DNA from: SURF-32 sp964648365
GTDB lineage: Bacteria; Planctomycetota; Phycisphaerae; UBA1845
Direction: 5' to 3'
DNA length: 60,265 nucleotides
NCBI GenBank assembly: GCA_964648365.1
Contig: CAZYLK010000013.1
Span: forward strand, 1 to 60,265
Made by a program: the position numbers and the translations under genes
Notes under the pieces: model-generated
Databases searched by the model: none
Seen by the model: the letters and a program-made list of their open reading frames with translations, nothing else
Told to the model about the DNA's origin: nothing
Shown: one piece after another, positions 6,727 to 17,284 of the stretch
How the letters are laid out: each line of letters starts with the position of its first letter
Position numbering within the stretch: the stretch's first letter is position 1

Positions 6727-9561
6727 TCAAACCCTCTCAATCCTCATCGCCAGCTTCTTGTAATCGCATTGTCCGCTGACCGGATCCCACGCGCGGTGGC
6801 TGGTGGCGTTGACCAGCCACTTGTTCTTCTTGGGATCGGCGCTGTCCGCCACCGACAGGTTCCACGGGCTGAAGCAGTAGCCGGGCGGCACTTCCGTGCG
6901 GGCCGGGCGGACCATGCTCGTCTGGCCGACCGACACGCGGGCCTCGAACGATCCCCGCCGTGTCACCAGCCGCACCCGGTCACCGTCGCGAAGCCCGTAG
7001 CGCTTGGCGTCGTCCACGTTGATTTCTACATACTGCTCCGGCACCAGCTTCATGGTCGTCGCGCCGCGAATGGTCTTCGCCGTGTGGAAGTGCTCGTACA
7101 CCACTCCGAGGCCGAGCCAGAACGGATAAACGTCCCTTTGCTTATGATCATCCAGCGTCTGCGACGCGTCCTCGTAAGCGTCAAAGTGCGGCAACTCCGG
7201 CGGGAGCCCGGCGTCTCGGGCGGCAATGAGAATCCTCGGCTGGCCCGCACCAGGACCGACCGTCTCCAGGTCGTCGATCAGGAATGGCCCCTCCCCGGGC
7301 CTGCGTTTGTCGCCGTACTTCATGAGCTTGCCGGTGACTTCGTCGAGCTTGTCGTAGTCCTGCTCGCACAGTTTGAACCGCGCCTTGCCGTCCGGATGGC
7401 GGAACTCGCCGTAAGGCTTGCCCGCCCAGCCTTCCTGGCCGAGGTAACGGCGAGGCGTGCCCCCCTGTTTGGCGATCTCATACGTCGGCGCCGGCCACTG
7501 CACGCCGCGCAACGCCCGCAACTGGTCATACGGCGACATGCCGTCGCGCTTTTCCACCTCTAACATGCCCGACAGGTCGGCATCGGAGTTCTTGCTCGCA
7601 CTTACGATGTCGCGGAATACGTCCTCCGGGTCGTAAGCCATCAGCCCGTTGCCCATCTTGATCTTTTTCTCGTAGGGGAAGATCGCGTCCGCATCCAGTC
7701 CCAGCTTGTGCGCCAGCGTCTTGCCCTTGTCGATGGCCATGTCCATGTCCGGTCGGCAGTTGGGCGGAGGGTTCTTGGTCCCATCACAGACGTACACCCG
7801 CCGCTCGGACTGGATGTATGTGCCGCCGGTCCACTCGCCCCACGTCGCGGCCGGGAAGATCACGTCGGCGTACAGGTTGTTGGGCGCGTGGCGGTAAATG
7901 TCCTGCACCACGACGAACATGCGCGTCAGCGCCGGCCGAACCAGCGTGTCGAGGTCCGCCATGTGAACGTGCGTGGTGTACATCCAGAACATCGCGTCAA
8001 GCCCGCCCTTCAGCGCCCGTTCCATCATGCCGACCACCATGCCCGGATTGGGCAGCGCCGACGTCTGCGTCAGCCGCTCGCGCGGAACGCGCCAGCAGTC
8101 GGCGATGTGATTGCGCCAAGTCTCATTTTCGAGTGGCTGGTTAAACGGCAGGCGGCTCGTCAGGCCGCCCATCAGGCGCTCGCTCATGGCGTTCGGCTGG
8201 CCGGTCTGAGAGTGGCTGCCGCACCCGGGCCGGCCCAGGTTGCCGGTCAGAAGATGCAGGTTGATGATGCTGATGGTGTTATGCTGCCCGTGCAGCATCT
8301 GGTTATAGCCGATGCCCCAGAAGCTCAGCACCCCCCCCCGGCCGCGCTGCCGACCTTTGATCGACGCCTCCGCCCAGGCGCGGGCGACGTTCTCAATCGT
8401 CTCTACTGTCACCCGCCCGTGGTCCAGCCGCTGCATCCGCTGGACCACCTGGGCCGGCGAATAACGCTGCAAGACGCCTTCCTTGTAGTCCTTCCAGTTG
8501 TTGGTGTTGCGCTCCAGCCACTCCTCCGGCATGCACGCGTCCGGGTATTGCTTCATGAGCACGTGCGCGATGGCATTCAGGTAGCTGATGTCGCCGTTGA
8601 GCGTCTGGATGTGGTAGCTGTTGCGCGGGTTGATGTCCTCCAGGCCGATGACGGTACCCGTCTTGCGCGGGTCAGCGACGCTCGTCGGAATGTCGTGCTT
8701 CGCCTTGTGATCCGCGACCCGCCAGAACAGGATCGGATGCGCTTCGCGTGCGTTATGCCCCCAGAACGTAATGAAGTCCGCCTCTTCGATGTCTTCATAA
8801 CTCGTAGGCGGCGCGTCCGAGCCATACGAATGGAAGTAACCCGTCACCGCGGAGGTCATACACATGCGGGCGTTGGCTTCGATCGAGTTGCTGCCGATCA
8901 CGCCCTTCATCAGCACGTTTTCGATCCACTGCGCCTCCATGGTGAGCTGGCCGGAGCCGTTCAGCCCGATCGCGTTGGGGCCTTTTTGTTTGATAATCTC
9001 TGCGATGCGCTCCGCCACGATCTCTTCTGCCTCTTCGTAGGTCACCTCGCGAAAGACGTCGTCGTCGAAGCGGCCTTTGGTGGCGGAGATATGCCCGCGG
9101 AGCGGGTCGCTCATGTCGCGCCGCACCAGCACCTTGGTAAGCCGATCGATGTAGATCGGCTCATGCGCGTTGAGCCCCTTGATGCACTGGATGCCCCGGT
9201 TGGTCGGGTGCTTCTTGTCCGGCACCATGCCGACCACCTTGCCCCCCTCCACCTTGATGAGCGTGCCGCAGCCGACGCCGCAGTACGGGCAGGCCGCCTG
9301 GAGAAGTTGCATGCCGGCGTCCACCTGTGACCCGGCCGCGGCCTGCGTCTGCGCCTGGACGAACTCGCCGGGCAAGAGCTGCGTCATGGTCACGGCCGCA
9401 CCGGTCCCGGCCGCCATGCGCATGAACGCCCGGCGGTCGAACTCGCCGTGCTTGACGCAGCGGTGGATCGTACACGGCGCGTCGGACGCGAGTTGGTCGC
9501 CTGACACGTGCGGCCCGTCGGGCGGCTCTGATTCCAGTACATGCAGGTTGCGGCTTTCCAT
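6727..9561 (-). CDS. napA: NapA-type periplasmic molybdopterin oxidoreductase (probable nitrate reductase)
   Basis: 944 residues. A 40-residue N-terminal extension precedes a twin-arginine signal (DRRAFMRMA, residues 42-50). The [4Fe-4S] motif is C91-x2-C94-x3-C98-x27-C126. C234 in ARMCMTSAVTGYFHSYG is the expected molybdenum ligand and the following GxD...YEDIEEAD stretch is NapA-like rather than formate-dehydrogenase-like. The C-terminal molydopterin dinucleotide-binding domain holds TKTIRG-like and WNLS motifs. It would reduce nitrate in the periplasm. The start at 9561 has GGAG nine bases upstream; an alternative ATG is at 9576. No napB, napC or napD is seen in the window. The ten-haem cytochrome gene ends 5 bp upstream and is the likely electron donor. 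Another oxyanion substrate cannot be excluded. Confidence 0.85.
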   Translation of the reverse strand: MESRNLHVLESEPPDGPHVSGDQLASDAPCTIHRCVKHGEFDRRAFMRMAAGTGAAVTMTQLLPGEFVQAQTQAAAGSQVDAGMQLLQAACPYCGVGCGTLIKVEGGKVVGMVPDKKHPTNRGIQCIKGLNAHEPIYIDRLTKVLVRRDMSDPLRGHISATKGRFDDDVFREVTYEEAEEIVAERIAEIIKQKGPNAIGLNGSGQLTMEAQWIENVLMKGVIGSNSIEANARMCMTSAVTGYFHSYGSDAPPTSYEDIEEADFITFWGHNAREAHPILFWRVADHKAKHDIPTSVADPRKTGTVIGLEDINPRNSYHIQTLNGDISYLNAIAHVLMKQYPDACMPEEWLERNTNNWKDYKEGVLQRYSPAQVVQRMQRLDHGRVTVETIENVARAWAEASIKGRQRGRGGVLSFWGIGYNQMLHGQHNTISIINLHLLTGNLGRPGCGSHSQTGQPNAMSERLMGGLTSRLPFNQPLENETWRNHIADCWRVPRERLTQTSALPNPGMVVGMMERALKGGLDAMFWMYTTHVHMADLDTLVRPALTRMFVVVQDIYRHAPNNLYADVIFPAATWGEWTGGTYIQSERRVYVCDGTKNPPPNCRPDMDMAIDKGKTLAHKLGLDADAIFPYEKKIKMGNGLMAYDPEDVFRDIVSASKNSDADLSGMLEVEKRDGMSPYDQLRALRGVQWPAPTYEIAKQGGTPRRYLGQEGWAGKPYGEFRHPDGKARFKLCEQDYDKLDEVTGKLMKYGDKRRPGEGPFLIDDLETVGPGAGQPRILIAARDAGLPPELPHFDAYEDASQTLDDHKQRDVYPFWLGLGVVYEHFHTAKTIRGATTMKLVPEQYVEINVDDAKRYGLRDGDRVRLVTRRGSFEARVSVGQTSMVRPARTEVPPGYCFSPWNLSVADSADPKKNKWLVNATSHRAWDPVSGQCDYKKLAMRIERV

Positions 9562-9565
9562 CGGA

Positions 9566-12550
9566 TCAATCTCCATGTCGCGGCGCGACGGCCGCCGTAA
9601 GAGAGACGGCGTTGCCGGTTGTGGACGGCGTGCTCCCCGCGCGATCGGCGTCGTTCGACGCGTCGGCAATGCCCGGAATTGTGACGGCACTGTCGTCTGT
9701 CAGGGATCGCCGGGCGGGCAATGTCATTGGTGAAGGCGTCTGCGTGGACCACTGGCGCATGTAGGCGACGATGTCGTCGATGTCCTCGCCACTGAGGTCC
9801 GTCAGACCGTGGGCGCCCTCGCCGAAGGGGCGCATCGCGGTACCACGACGGCCCCGCACGATGGTCGCCTGCAACATGCCGTCCGTGGCTGCTGCCAGGA
9901 AGCCTTCGTTGTTCAGCTCGGGCGCCCAGGATCCCTTCCCGTCTGCGCCGTGACATCCGGCGCAGTTCGACGCAAAAAGCTGCCGCCCGCGGGCCAGATC
10001 CCACGGTACGACGTAACGGTGCGGCAGTTCGTCGCCGTCACCGTCAAACGGCGGTTCGTGCTCCCAGCTTCGAAGATAAGCGACCACGTCGTTGACTTCG
10101 TCGCTTGAGAGTCCCAGGATCGACTGCGGACCGCGCTTGACGGGGCGCATCTCCGTGCCGCGCCTTCCCAGCGCCAGCGTCGCCATCAGGAACCCGTCGG
10201 AGGCGTACTTCAGGAAGTTCGGGTTGGACAGCGCCGGTCCGCTGGCGCCTTCGCCTCGCGGTCCGTGGCATCCGATACAGTTGGCGGCGTAGACCTGTTC
10301 ACCCAGTTCCGGCCGGCCGTGCGGAGACTTTGCCACGCGAGCGATCTCATTCTCGCTAGCCCGCTCCAGCAGCCGCAAGTAAGCGATGATGTCCTCGATC
10401 TGCCGCTCGGAAAGCTCCGCGATGCCCTGTCCGCCCTTGCGGAAGCCGAGCATCTGTGTGCCTTCCTTTCCGTGCGTGATCCACTCCCGCAACATCACGT
10501 CAGTCGCGCTGCTCAGGAACACGGGGTTGTTGAGTTGCGGGCCGATTGCCCCTTCTCCGTCGGGGCCGTGACAGGCGGCGCAGAACCCGGCGTAAAGATG
10601 CCGGCCCGCGTCCCAGTCGCCGCGCGGGACGATCTGGGCGTGCCAGGTGTCAGGCTTGGACGGCTCGGTCTGCCAGGTGCGGACATGCCGGATGATGGAG
10701 GCAACGTCCTCGCTCGACATATGCCGCCACGCGGGCATACCCGTGCCGGGACGGCCCTCGATCATCGTCCGCGCGAGAAACTCGTCATCGACGACGGTCA
10801 GAAACGCCTGCGTATTGAGCGTCGGCGCCAGGTCTCCCCCGCCGTCCGGACCGTGACAGGTAACACAGTTGGCTTTGTAGAGGGTCGCCCCGATATCAGC
10901 GGATACGCCGAGGGAAGCGTCGTCGCCGCACAGGCTCACGACTTCGGCCACGCTGCTGCGCGGCGCCTGCCATTGGCGCATGAACGCCAGCAGATCGCTG
11001 ACTTCACGCGCATCGAACGTCCGCCACGCCGGCATAGCCGTGTTCGGACGGCCGTGGATGATCGTGTCGCGCAGAAACGCATCGGACGCCACTGCCAGGA
11101 ACGTCGGGGAGTTGAGCGATACGCCGATGCCGCCTTCGCCATCGCGTCCGTGGCAGGTCGCACAGTTTGCGCGATACAGCGCCCCACCCACCCGCGCGTC
11201 GCCGCGCACCGCGGAGACCGCGCCCATGTCCGGCGGCGGCTGATCCCAGCCGCGGATGAAGTTCACCAGCAGCGTGATCTCGTCGTCGGTGAGGCCCCCC
11301 TCGCGCGACCACGCGAGCATCTTCGTGCCGGGCCGGCCGTTCGCGATAATGTGTCGCAGATAGTCGTCGCTGACGACACCCAGGGTATCGACGTGATGAA
11401 GCGAAGGGACCATCACGTCGGTGCCGCCGCGCTGTTCGACGACGACGTCGCGCCGATCCCACTCGTGCCCCCAGGGATCGGCGTCGCGCGGCCACAGCCC
11501 CGCCCGCATCGTGGTGCCGTAGCCGTCCGCCCCGTGACAGGCGGAGCAGAACATCCGATACAGGGTTTCGCCGCGCACCGGCTCATCCGCAGCGCCGCTG
11601 ATGCGCGGCCGCGGCGTGTGGCCGGCCAGTGCCGACTTGCGGTGCAGGCTCATCATGTAGAGCGCCAGATCCCGTGCCTGTCCGTCCGTCAGCCCCATCT
11701 CCGGCATGACCGTGCCCGGCGACACCTCCTGCGGAATCTTGAAGTGCTCGAACAGCCACTGCTCGACCGTGCGTTCGCCCTTGACCCGGGTGAAGTCGAA
11801 ATCGTGTTTTGTCTTGTCGCCGACGTAGGTCAGTTCGGGCCCCAGGTTGCCGCCGCGGCCGCGATAGACGTGGCAGCCCAGGCAGCCCAGATCGACCGTG
11901 AGCCGCTTGCCGCGCGCCAGCGCGTCCGCCCCGTCGACCATGGCGCGGAGTGCTCCCTCATGGATCCGCTCGCCCGCCGCCGCGCCGCGCCCGTCGCCGC
12001 CCGCCATCTCGGCGAAGAGATCCGTCGCGCCGCCGTACAGATCGATCTCGGCGTGACACCGCCCGCACCCGGTGTACACCGCCTCGCCGCGCAGCATCGG
12101 CTCGTCGATGTGCGGCACGGGCGAGCCATCGTCGTGCCAGCCGTGCGCCTCTTCCTTGTCCACGGCCAGCCCGCGCCCCTGGTGGCAGATGGTACAGCCG
12201 AACCTGTCGGTGGGATGATGGGTCAGAAAGTCACCCGGATGCCGCGCCAACGGCGGGGCCGCGCCCGCCATCGCTGGGTTGTCCACGCCCAGGTGGCAGG
12301 TCGTGCAGCGGTCGACGCGTCCCAATTCCGGCAGGTACACCTGCTTGTGGTCGACAGGAAAGCTCTCCGCTGAACGGCGAGCCCCGTCCGTGGTCGCGTC
12401 GGCGATGAGCCGCGCCCGATACTGCGCCTGCCAGCCGCGCCAGGATCCCGTAAAGTTCTCCTGAAACGCCGCCAGACCCAGCACGATGAGCGACGCCACC
12501 GAGCTGACGAGCAGCAGCAGTTTCATATTACGAATATGCGTCGGATCCAT
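9566..12550 (-). CDS. Membrane-anchored decahaem cytochrome c with six tandem monohaem modules
   Basis: 994 residues from the ATG at 12550. A membrane anchor (about residues 9-30) is followed by an N-terminal part with four haem sites (CTTCH 82, CTICH 119, CGRCH 162, CLGCH 223). Six class-I cytochrome c modules follow (CSACH 335, CATCH 463, CVTCH 562, CAACH 657, CIGCH 758, CAGCH 863). Each module has its own distal Met segment, such as NTAMPAW, GTGMPAW or GTKMLAW. All haems should be periplasmic. Lying between cytochrome b and napA, it likely carries electrons from the Rieske/cytochrome b module to NapA in place of NapB/NapC. The frame stays open to an ATG at 12595 inside a palindromic repeat; the 12550 start has GGAA at seven bases. 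The C-terminal 60 residues are low complexity. Confidence 0.88.
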   Translation of the reverse strand: MDPTHIRNMKLLLLVSSVASLIVLGLAAFQENFTGSWRGWQAQYRARLIADATTDGARRSAESFPVDHKQVYLPELGRVDRCTTCHLGVDNPAMAGAAPPLARHPGDFLTHHPTDRFGCTICHQGRGLAVDKEEAHGWHDDGSPVPHIDEPMLRGEAVYTGCGRCHAEIDLYGGATDLFAEMAGGDGRGAAAGERIHEGALRAMVDGADALARGKRLTVDLGCLGCHVYRGRGGNLGPELTYVGDKTKHDFDFTRVKGERTVEQWLFEHFKIPQEVSPGTVMPEMGLTDGQARDLALYMMSLHRKSALAGHTPRPRISGAADEPVRGETLYRMFCSACHGADGYGTTMRAGLWPRDADPWGHEWDRRDVVVEQRGGTDVMVPSLHHVDTLGVVSDDYLRHIIANGRPGTKMLAWSREGGLTDDEITLLVNFIRGWDQPPPDMGAVSAVRGDARVGGALYRANCATCHGRDGEGGIGVSLNSPTFLAVASDAFLRDTIIHGRPNTAMPAWRTFDAREVSDLLAFMRQWQAPRSSVAEVVSLCGDDASLGVSADIGATLYKANCVTCHGPDGGGDLAPTLNTQAFLTVVDDEFLARTMIEGRPGTGMPAWRHMSSEDVASIIRHVRTWQTEPSKPDTWHAQIVPRGDWDAGRHLYAGFCAACHGPDGEGAIGPQLNNPVFLSSATDVMLREWITHGKEGTQMLGFRKGGQGIAELSERQIEDIIAYLRLLERASENEIARVAKSPHGRPELGEQVYAANCIGCHGPRGEGASGPALSNPNFLKYASDGFLMATLALGRRGTEMRPVKRGPQSILGLSSDEVNDVVAYLRSWEHEPPFDGDGDELPHRYVVPWDLARGRQLFASNCAGCHGADGKGSWAPELNNEGFLAAATDGMLQATIVRGRRGTAMRPFGEGAHGLTDLSGEDIDDIVAYMRQWSTQTPSPMTLPARRSLTDDSAVTIPGIADASNDADRAGSTPSTTGNAVSLTAAVAPRHGD

Positions 12551-12576
12551 GTCGCGTTTCCGAGTTACCTTCGCCC

Positions 12577-12601
12577 TCAGAGCCCCGGCATTCATGCCGG
12601 G
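12577..12601. repeat. Palindromic repeat of the CCCG(C/G)CAT family
   Basis: Perfect 8-bp arms CCCGGCAT (12584-12591) and ATGCCGGG (12594-12601) with a two-base loop, preceded by CTCAGAG. The layout matches the two coding copies at 1488-1547 seen from the other strand. It lies just upstream of the decahaem cytochrome gene and offers a false ATG start at 12595. Confidence 0.75.
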
Positions 12602-12653
12602 AGTTCGCCCCGCAGGGCCACGCCCACTTCCTCAGGTCGTTTTCGCCATATTG

Positions 12654-14267
<1,614 letters not shown>

Positions 14268-14305
14268 CGTCGTTTCCCACCTGCAATTCCCGTTCCGCCT
14301 CATAA

Positions 14306-14385
14306 TGTGGCGCCGGTCTCAACCGATCAACCGGTGTCTCCAATGTGGCACCGGTTTCCAACCGGTGTCCTCTGTGGCAACGGCC
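14306..14385. repeat. TGTGGCAC/CCGGTT palindromic repeats between cytochrome b and Rieske genes
   Basis: Units begin at 14306 (TGTGGCGC, diverged) and 14344 (TGTGGCAC) and carry CCGGTTTCC-AACCGGTG dyads, then a partial TGTGGCAA. Same family as 2529-2618 and 43448-43629. The 159-bp gap contains no gene. Confidence 0.85.
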
Positions 14386-14426
14386 GCCGACCCCACACCT
14401 GAATCTCTAACACAACTTCGCCACAC

Positions 14427-14921
14427 CTACGCCTTCAGCACGGTCCCAGCCGGAATCGCCTTCAAGGTATCCGCCACCAGCGCCCCTTCCGGCGAAACCG
14501 TCAACTCGACCCACACCAGCCCCTTCGGCGCCGGACCGCCCAGCAGCGCGCCGTCCGCGCCGAACACCGAACCATGACAGGGACACTTAAACTTCCCATC
14601 CTCGCCGCGCTCGGCAATGCATCCCAGGTGCGTACATACTGAGGAGAGCGCGTGCAATCCGCCTTCACCTCGAAACACCCACAATCGGTGCTGCGGGAAG
14701 TAGGTCTGCGTATGTTTGAGAAACGCTTCCGGCCGGCCCAGCTTCACCTGTGAGTTCGACTCCGGAAACACCGACGGCATCGGCAGCCGCAGCGCGCCCA
14801 GCATGGCCATCACGAACGCCGCGATCGCCGACCACGCGGCCGCCAGTCCCAGAAAGTCCCGCCTCGTATCCGGCGGGGCGAATCGTTCGCTTTCCGGCAG
14901 CGTTGTATGAATCTCGCTCAT
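14427..14921 (-). CDS. Rieske iron-sulfur protein
   Basis: 164 residues. A TRRDFLG twin-arginine motif (about residues 19-25) precedes a membrane helix, the standard Rieske anchor exported by Tat. The two cluster-binding loops are CTHLGC and CPCHGS, with the GGPAPKGL proline loop after them, so the [2Fe-2S] site is complete. It accepts electrons from quinol at the Qo site of cytochrome b, encoded next downstream, and hands them to the cytochrome c subunit. Spacing between the two genes (159 bp) is filled by palindromic repeats but both are in the same orientation. Family membership is certain; the complex resembles a bc-type quinol oxidase module dedicated to the NapA branch. Confidence 0.95.
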   Translation of the reverse strand: MSEIHTTLPESERFAPPDTRRDFLGLAAAWSAIAAFVMAMLGALRLPMPSVFPESNSQVKLGRPEAFLKHTQTYFPQHRLWVFRGEGGLHALSSVCTHLGCIAERGEDGKFKCPCHGSVFGADGALLGGPAPKGLVWVELTVSPEGALVADTLKAIPAGTVLKA

Positions 14922-14943
14922 GATGTCTCGATCCTCGCTTGCA

Positions 14944-14968
14944 GCGAGCCGCGGGCCTTCAGCCCGCG
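14944..14968. repeat. GCGAGCC-palindrome repeat supplying a stop codon
   Basis: GCGAGCCGCGGGC, then CTTC, then AGCCCGCG: arms CGCGGGC and GCCCGCG around a short loop. It matches the reverse complement of 2748-2771. The stop codon of the FAD/NAD oxidoreductase gene (14959-14961) lies in its loop, so the element forms that gene's 3' end. Confidence 0.75.
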
Positions 14969-16740
14969 AGGACGCCCGCCACCTCCTGATTCACAGTCCA
15001 GCACCCGCCAAACTGCACCCGCTCCATCGTAATCGCCCCCACCGGGCACCGCTGTTCGCACAATGCACACCGGATGCACTTTTCCTCATCTTTGATAATC
15101 GCGGACACTTCCGACAGGTCTGCCTCGGCGCCATATCGACTTTGCAGCAGCGGCGCGAGTTCCTCGTCGCCTTCCAACCGATCACACGAGACAAGTTGCA
15201 GGCACAATTCCGGACACACGTCCGCGCAGCCGCCGCATAGAATGCACTTTTCCGAGTCGAAGATTGTATTGACGCCGCAATCCAGGCAGCGGCATGCCTC
15301 CATCACCGCCAGGCGTTCGTCAAAACCCCGTTCGACCGTCACGCTCTGGCTGGACCGCCGCTGAGCGGCCGCGACCGTCGGAATCTGTGTGCGCGGCAGC
15401 TTCTCGTAGTCCCTCTCGCGCTCGTAGTCCGGCAGATTCAGATGAACAAGCGATGACGACGCCTCCAGCCGCTCGCCGGAAAGCTGTGCGTGGATGACGC
15501 GGGCGCACTTTTTCCCGCTGGCCACCGCGTCGATCAGCAGCCGCGGCCCNNNNNNNNNNNNNNNNNNNNNNNNNNNNNNNNNNNNNNNNNNNNNNNNNNN
15601 NNNNNNNNNNNNNNNNNNNNNNNNNNNNNNNNNNNNNNNNNNNNNNNNNCGCACCAGTTCCACCGGCCCGCGCGACGGATGCAGCAGCACGCCCTCCTCG
15701 TGCCCTTCGAGGATCTCGACATCGTCGGCCGGCATCTCATCAACGCTTTCCAGGCAGCACAGGTGGACCTCGCGCACGTCGGTCTGGCGAAGCACGCTGC
15801 GCGACACGTCGTAGCCGACCTGCCGGATCACCGACCGGGACACGTCGTACGCCACGTTGCCGCCGCCGATGACGACCACGCGCTTGCCGAGCTGACGCAA
15901 TGTCGACGCCGGTGAACGGTTGTTCAGCGCCACGTCGCGCAGGAACTCAACGCCGCCGAGCACGCCCGGCCCGTCGCCGCCCGGGATGGGAATCTTGCGC
16001 GAGCGCTTCGCCCCCACCGCGATGACCGTCGCCTCGTGCCCGGCCCGAAGCTGGGCCAGCGTCACGTCGCGCCCGACCTGCGTGTTGCAGACGAACTCGA
16101 CCCCCAGCGCCTTGATGACTTCGACTTCCGCCCGGATCAGATCGCGCGGCAGGCGATACTCAGGAATCCCCACCGCCAGCATCCCGGCCGGCACCGGCTC
16201 CATCTCGTAAACCACCGGCCGATAGCCCAACAGCGCCAGGTCATGCGCACACGCCAGCCCCGCCGGCCCGGAACCGATGATCGCCACCCGCCGCCCGCGC
16301 CCGTCAACACCGTCGCTGCCCGGCAAATGCATCCGTTCCCGCAGCGACGTCAACTCCTCGAATCCACTGCACTCGCGATGATGGCGATGGGCCAGCACCC
16401 GTTGCAGCAGCCCGATCGGCTTGAGCGTCTCGCGCGTAAACGACTCCGGTCCGAACCGTTCCGTGACAAACCGCTTCAGCGCCCGGATGGACACCGCCTG
16501 ATCGACCGCCCCCCGCCGACAGGCAGCCTCGCACGGCGCCCCGCACACCCTTCCGCAGATGCTCGCCAGCGGGTTCGGCCCGCGTGCGATCAGATACGCG
16601 TCTTCGAACCGCCCCGCCGCGATGGCCCGCACGTACCCCCGCGCGTCCGTGTTCACCGGGCACGCAAACTGGCACTTGATCTGCTTTCGCCAGTAGTCGT
16701 CGTTCGGGATTTCAACGCGTACGGGCTGCATCACGCCCAT
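14959..16740 (-). CDS. GltD-like FAD/NAD(P) oxidoreductase with ferredoxin domains (interrupted by assembly gap)
   Basis: The visible frame is 593 residues including 100 unknown bases, so its true length is uncertain. The N-terminal helical Fe-S domain has CQFACPVNTDARGY and CGRVCGAPCEAACRR, as in glutamate synthase small subunits. FAD-binding (VAIIGSGPAGLACAHDLA) and NAD(P)-binding (VVVIGGGNVAYDVSR) Rossmann motifs follow. The C-terminus has two ferredoxin clusters (CILCGGCADVCP and CIRCALCEQRCP). It likely moves electrons between NAD(P)H and ferredoxin-type carriers in the cytoplasm. It follows the Rrf2 gene and precedes the Rieske gene. A 12-residue segment YDVSRSV(I/L)RQ.. is duplicated in tandem (about 15803-15874). 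The stop codon lies in a palindromic repeat. Confidence 0.82.
   Translation of the reverse strand: MGVMQPVRVEIPNDDYWRKQIKCQFACPVNTDARGYVRAIAAGRFEDAYLIARGPNPLASICGRVCGAPCEAACRRGAVDQAVSIRALKRFVTERFGPESFTRETLKPIGLLQRVLAHRHHRECSGFEELTSLRERMHLPGSDGVDGRGRRVAIIGSGPAGLACAHDLALLGYRPVVYEMEPVPAGMLAVGIPEYRLPRDLIRAEVEVIKALGVEFVCNTQVGRDVTLAQLRAGHEATVIAVGAKRSRKIPIPGGDGPGVLGGVEFLRDVALNNRSPASTLRQLGKRVVVIGGGNVAYDVSRSVIRQVGYDVSRSVLRQTDVREVHLCCLESVDEMPADDVEILEGHEEGVLLHPSRGPVELVXXXXXXXXXXXXXXXXXXXXXXXXXXXXXXXXXXGPRLLIDAVASGKKCARVIHAQLSGERLEASSSLVHLNLPDYERERDYEKLPRTQIPTVAAAQRRSSQSVTVERGFDERLAVMEACRCLDCGVNTIFDSEKCILCGGCADVCPELCLQLVSCDRLEGDEELAPLLQSRYGAEADLSEVSAIIKDEEKCIRCALCEQRCPVGAITMERVQFGGCWTVNQEVAGVLAG
15550..15649. 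other. Assembly gap of 100 N
   Basis: Exactly 100 unknown bases, the usual placeholder for a scaffold join of unknown size. It interrupts the oxidoreductase gene between its NAD(P)-binding domain and C-terminal part. Both flanks continue the same protein family in the same frame, so little sequence may be missing, but that cannot be shown here. Confidence 0.99.
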
Positions 16741-16808
16741 CCATTCACACGATCAAGACTCAGCTTCGCACATGGCATCCTCGCCGGCGCAGCGCCCCAA
16801 CGGCCCCA

Positions 16809-17267
16809 TCACCCCGGCCGCAGCGGCTTCGACGCCGGCTTCCGCTCGCGCCGGGACGCCGGCATGGCCACGTCCCGCACCGTCGTCTCTTCCAGGAACC
16901 GCCGGTACTCCTCTTTCACCCGCTTCCAGCGCGTGTGCCCGTCGCACGGGTTGCGGTCGCTGCACTCGTGGTTGCCGAACGGACACGTGTTGCGGGTGGA
17001 AGAGGCCGACTCGAACGGCGTCAGGACGTCGCTGAGCCGAACTTCCTCCGGCCGACGCACCATGCGGAATCCACCGGTCTTGCCCGGCGAAGCCTCCAGC
17101 ACGCCGGCACGCACCAGCTCGCGCAGGATCGACGAGAGATATTTGGGCGGGATGTTCAGGTCGGCCGCGATCCGGCGCCCCGGCGCCGGACCGTCATCCC
17201 GGTGCCGCGCCAGGTACACCGCCGCCCGCATCGCATATTCCCCGGTCAACGACAGCACGACTCGCAC
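16809..17267 (-). CDS. Rrf2-family transcriptional regulator (predicted Fe-S sensor)
   Basis: 152 residues with the Rrf2 winged-helix pattern: LSLTGEYAMRAAVYLARH at the N-terminus, the recognition part IPPKYLSSILRELVRAGVLEASPGKTGGF, then a cysteine cluster C-x6-C-x5-C (CPFGNHEC, then CDGH). IscR, NsrR and RsrR bind a [2Fe-2S] or [4Fe-4S] cluster with three cysteines in the same place, so this is likely a redox, NO or iron-sulfur responsive repressor. It is the first gene after a strong promoter and heads the respiratory operon, suggesting autoregulation and control of the NapA pathway. The start is GTG with AAGGAG very close upstream; a GTG nine bases later (17258) is an alternative. Confidence 0.88.
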   Translation of the reverse strand: MRVVLSLTGEYAMRAAVYLARHRDDGPAPGRRIAADLNIPPKYLSSILRELVRAGVLEASPGKTGGFRMVRRPEEVRLSDVLTPFESASSTRNTCPFGNHECSDRNPCDGHTRWKRVKEEYRRFLEETTVRDVAMPASRRERKPASKPLRPG

Positions 17268-17284
17268 ACGCTCCTTCCATCGAC

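Noticed and set aside
7708..9330. Plus-strand open frame opposite napA
   Set aside because: No domains and compositionally biased; napA on the other strand has all cofactor residues.
6727..9561. Formate dehydrogenase instead of NapA
   Set aside because: The metal-ligand region reads RMCMTSAV followed by YEDIEEAD, as in NapA; the formate dehydrogenase RxCHSxxV pattern is absent.
10265..12373. Long plus-strand open frame opposite the decahaem cytochrome
   Set aside because: The minus strand has ten CxxCH motifs in order; the plus frame is Arg/Ala/Val-rich without motifs.
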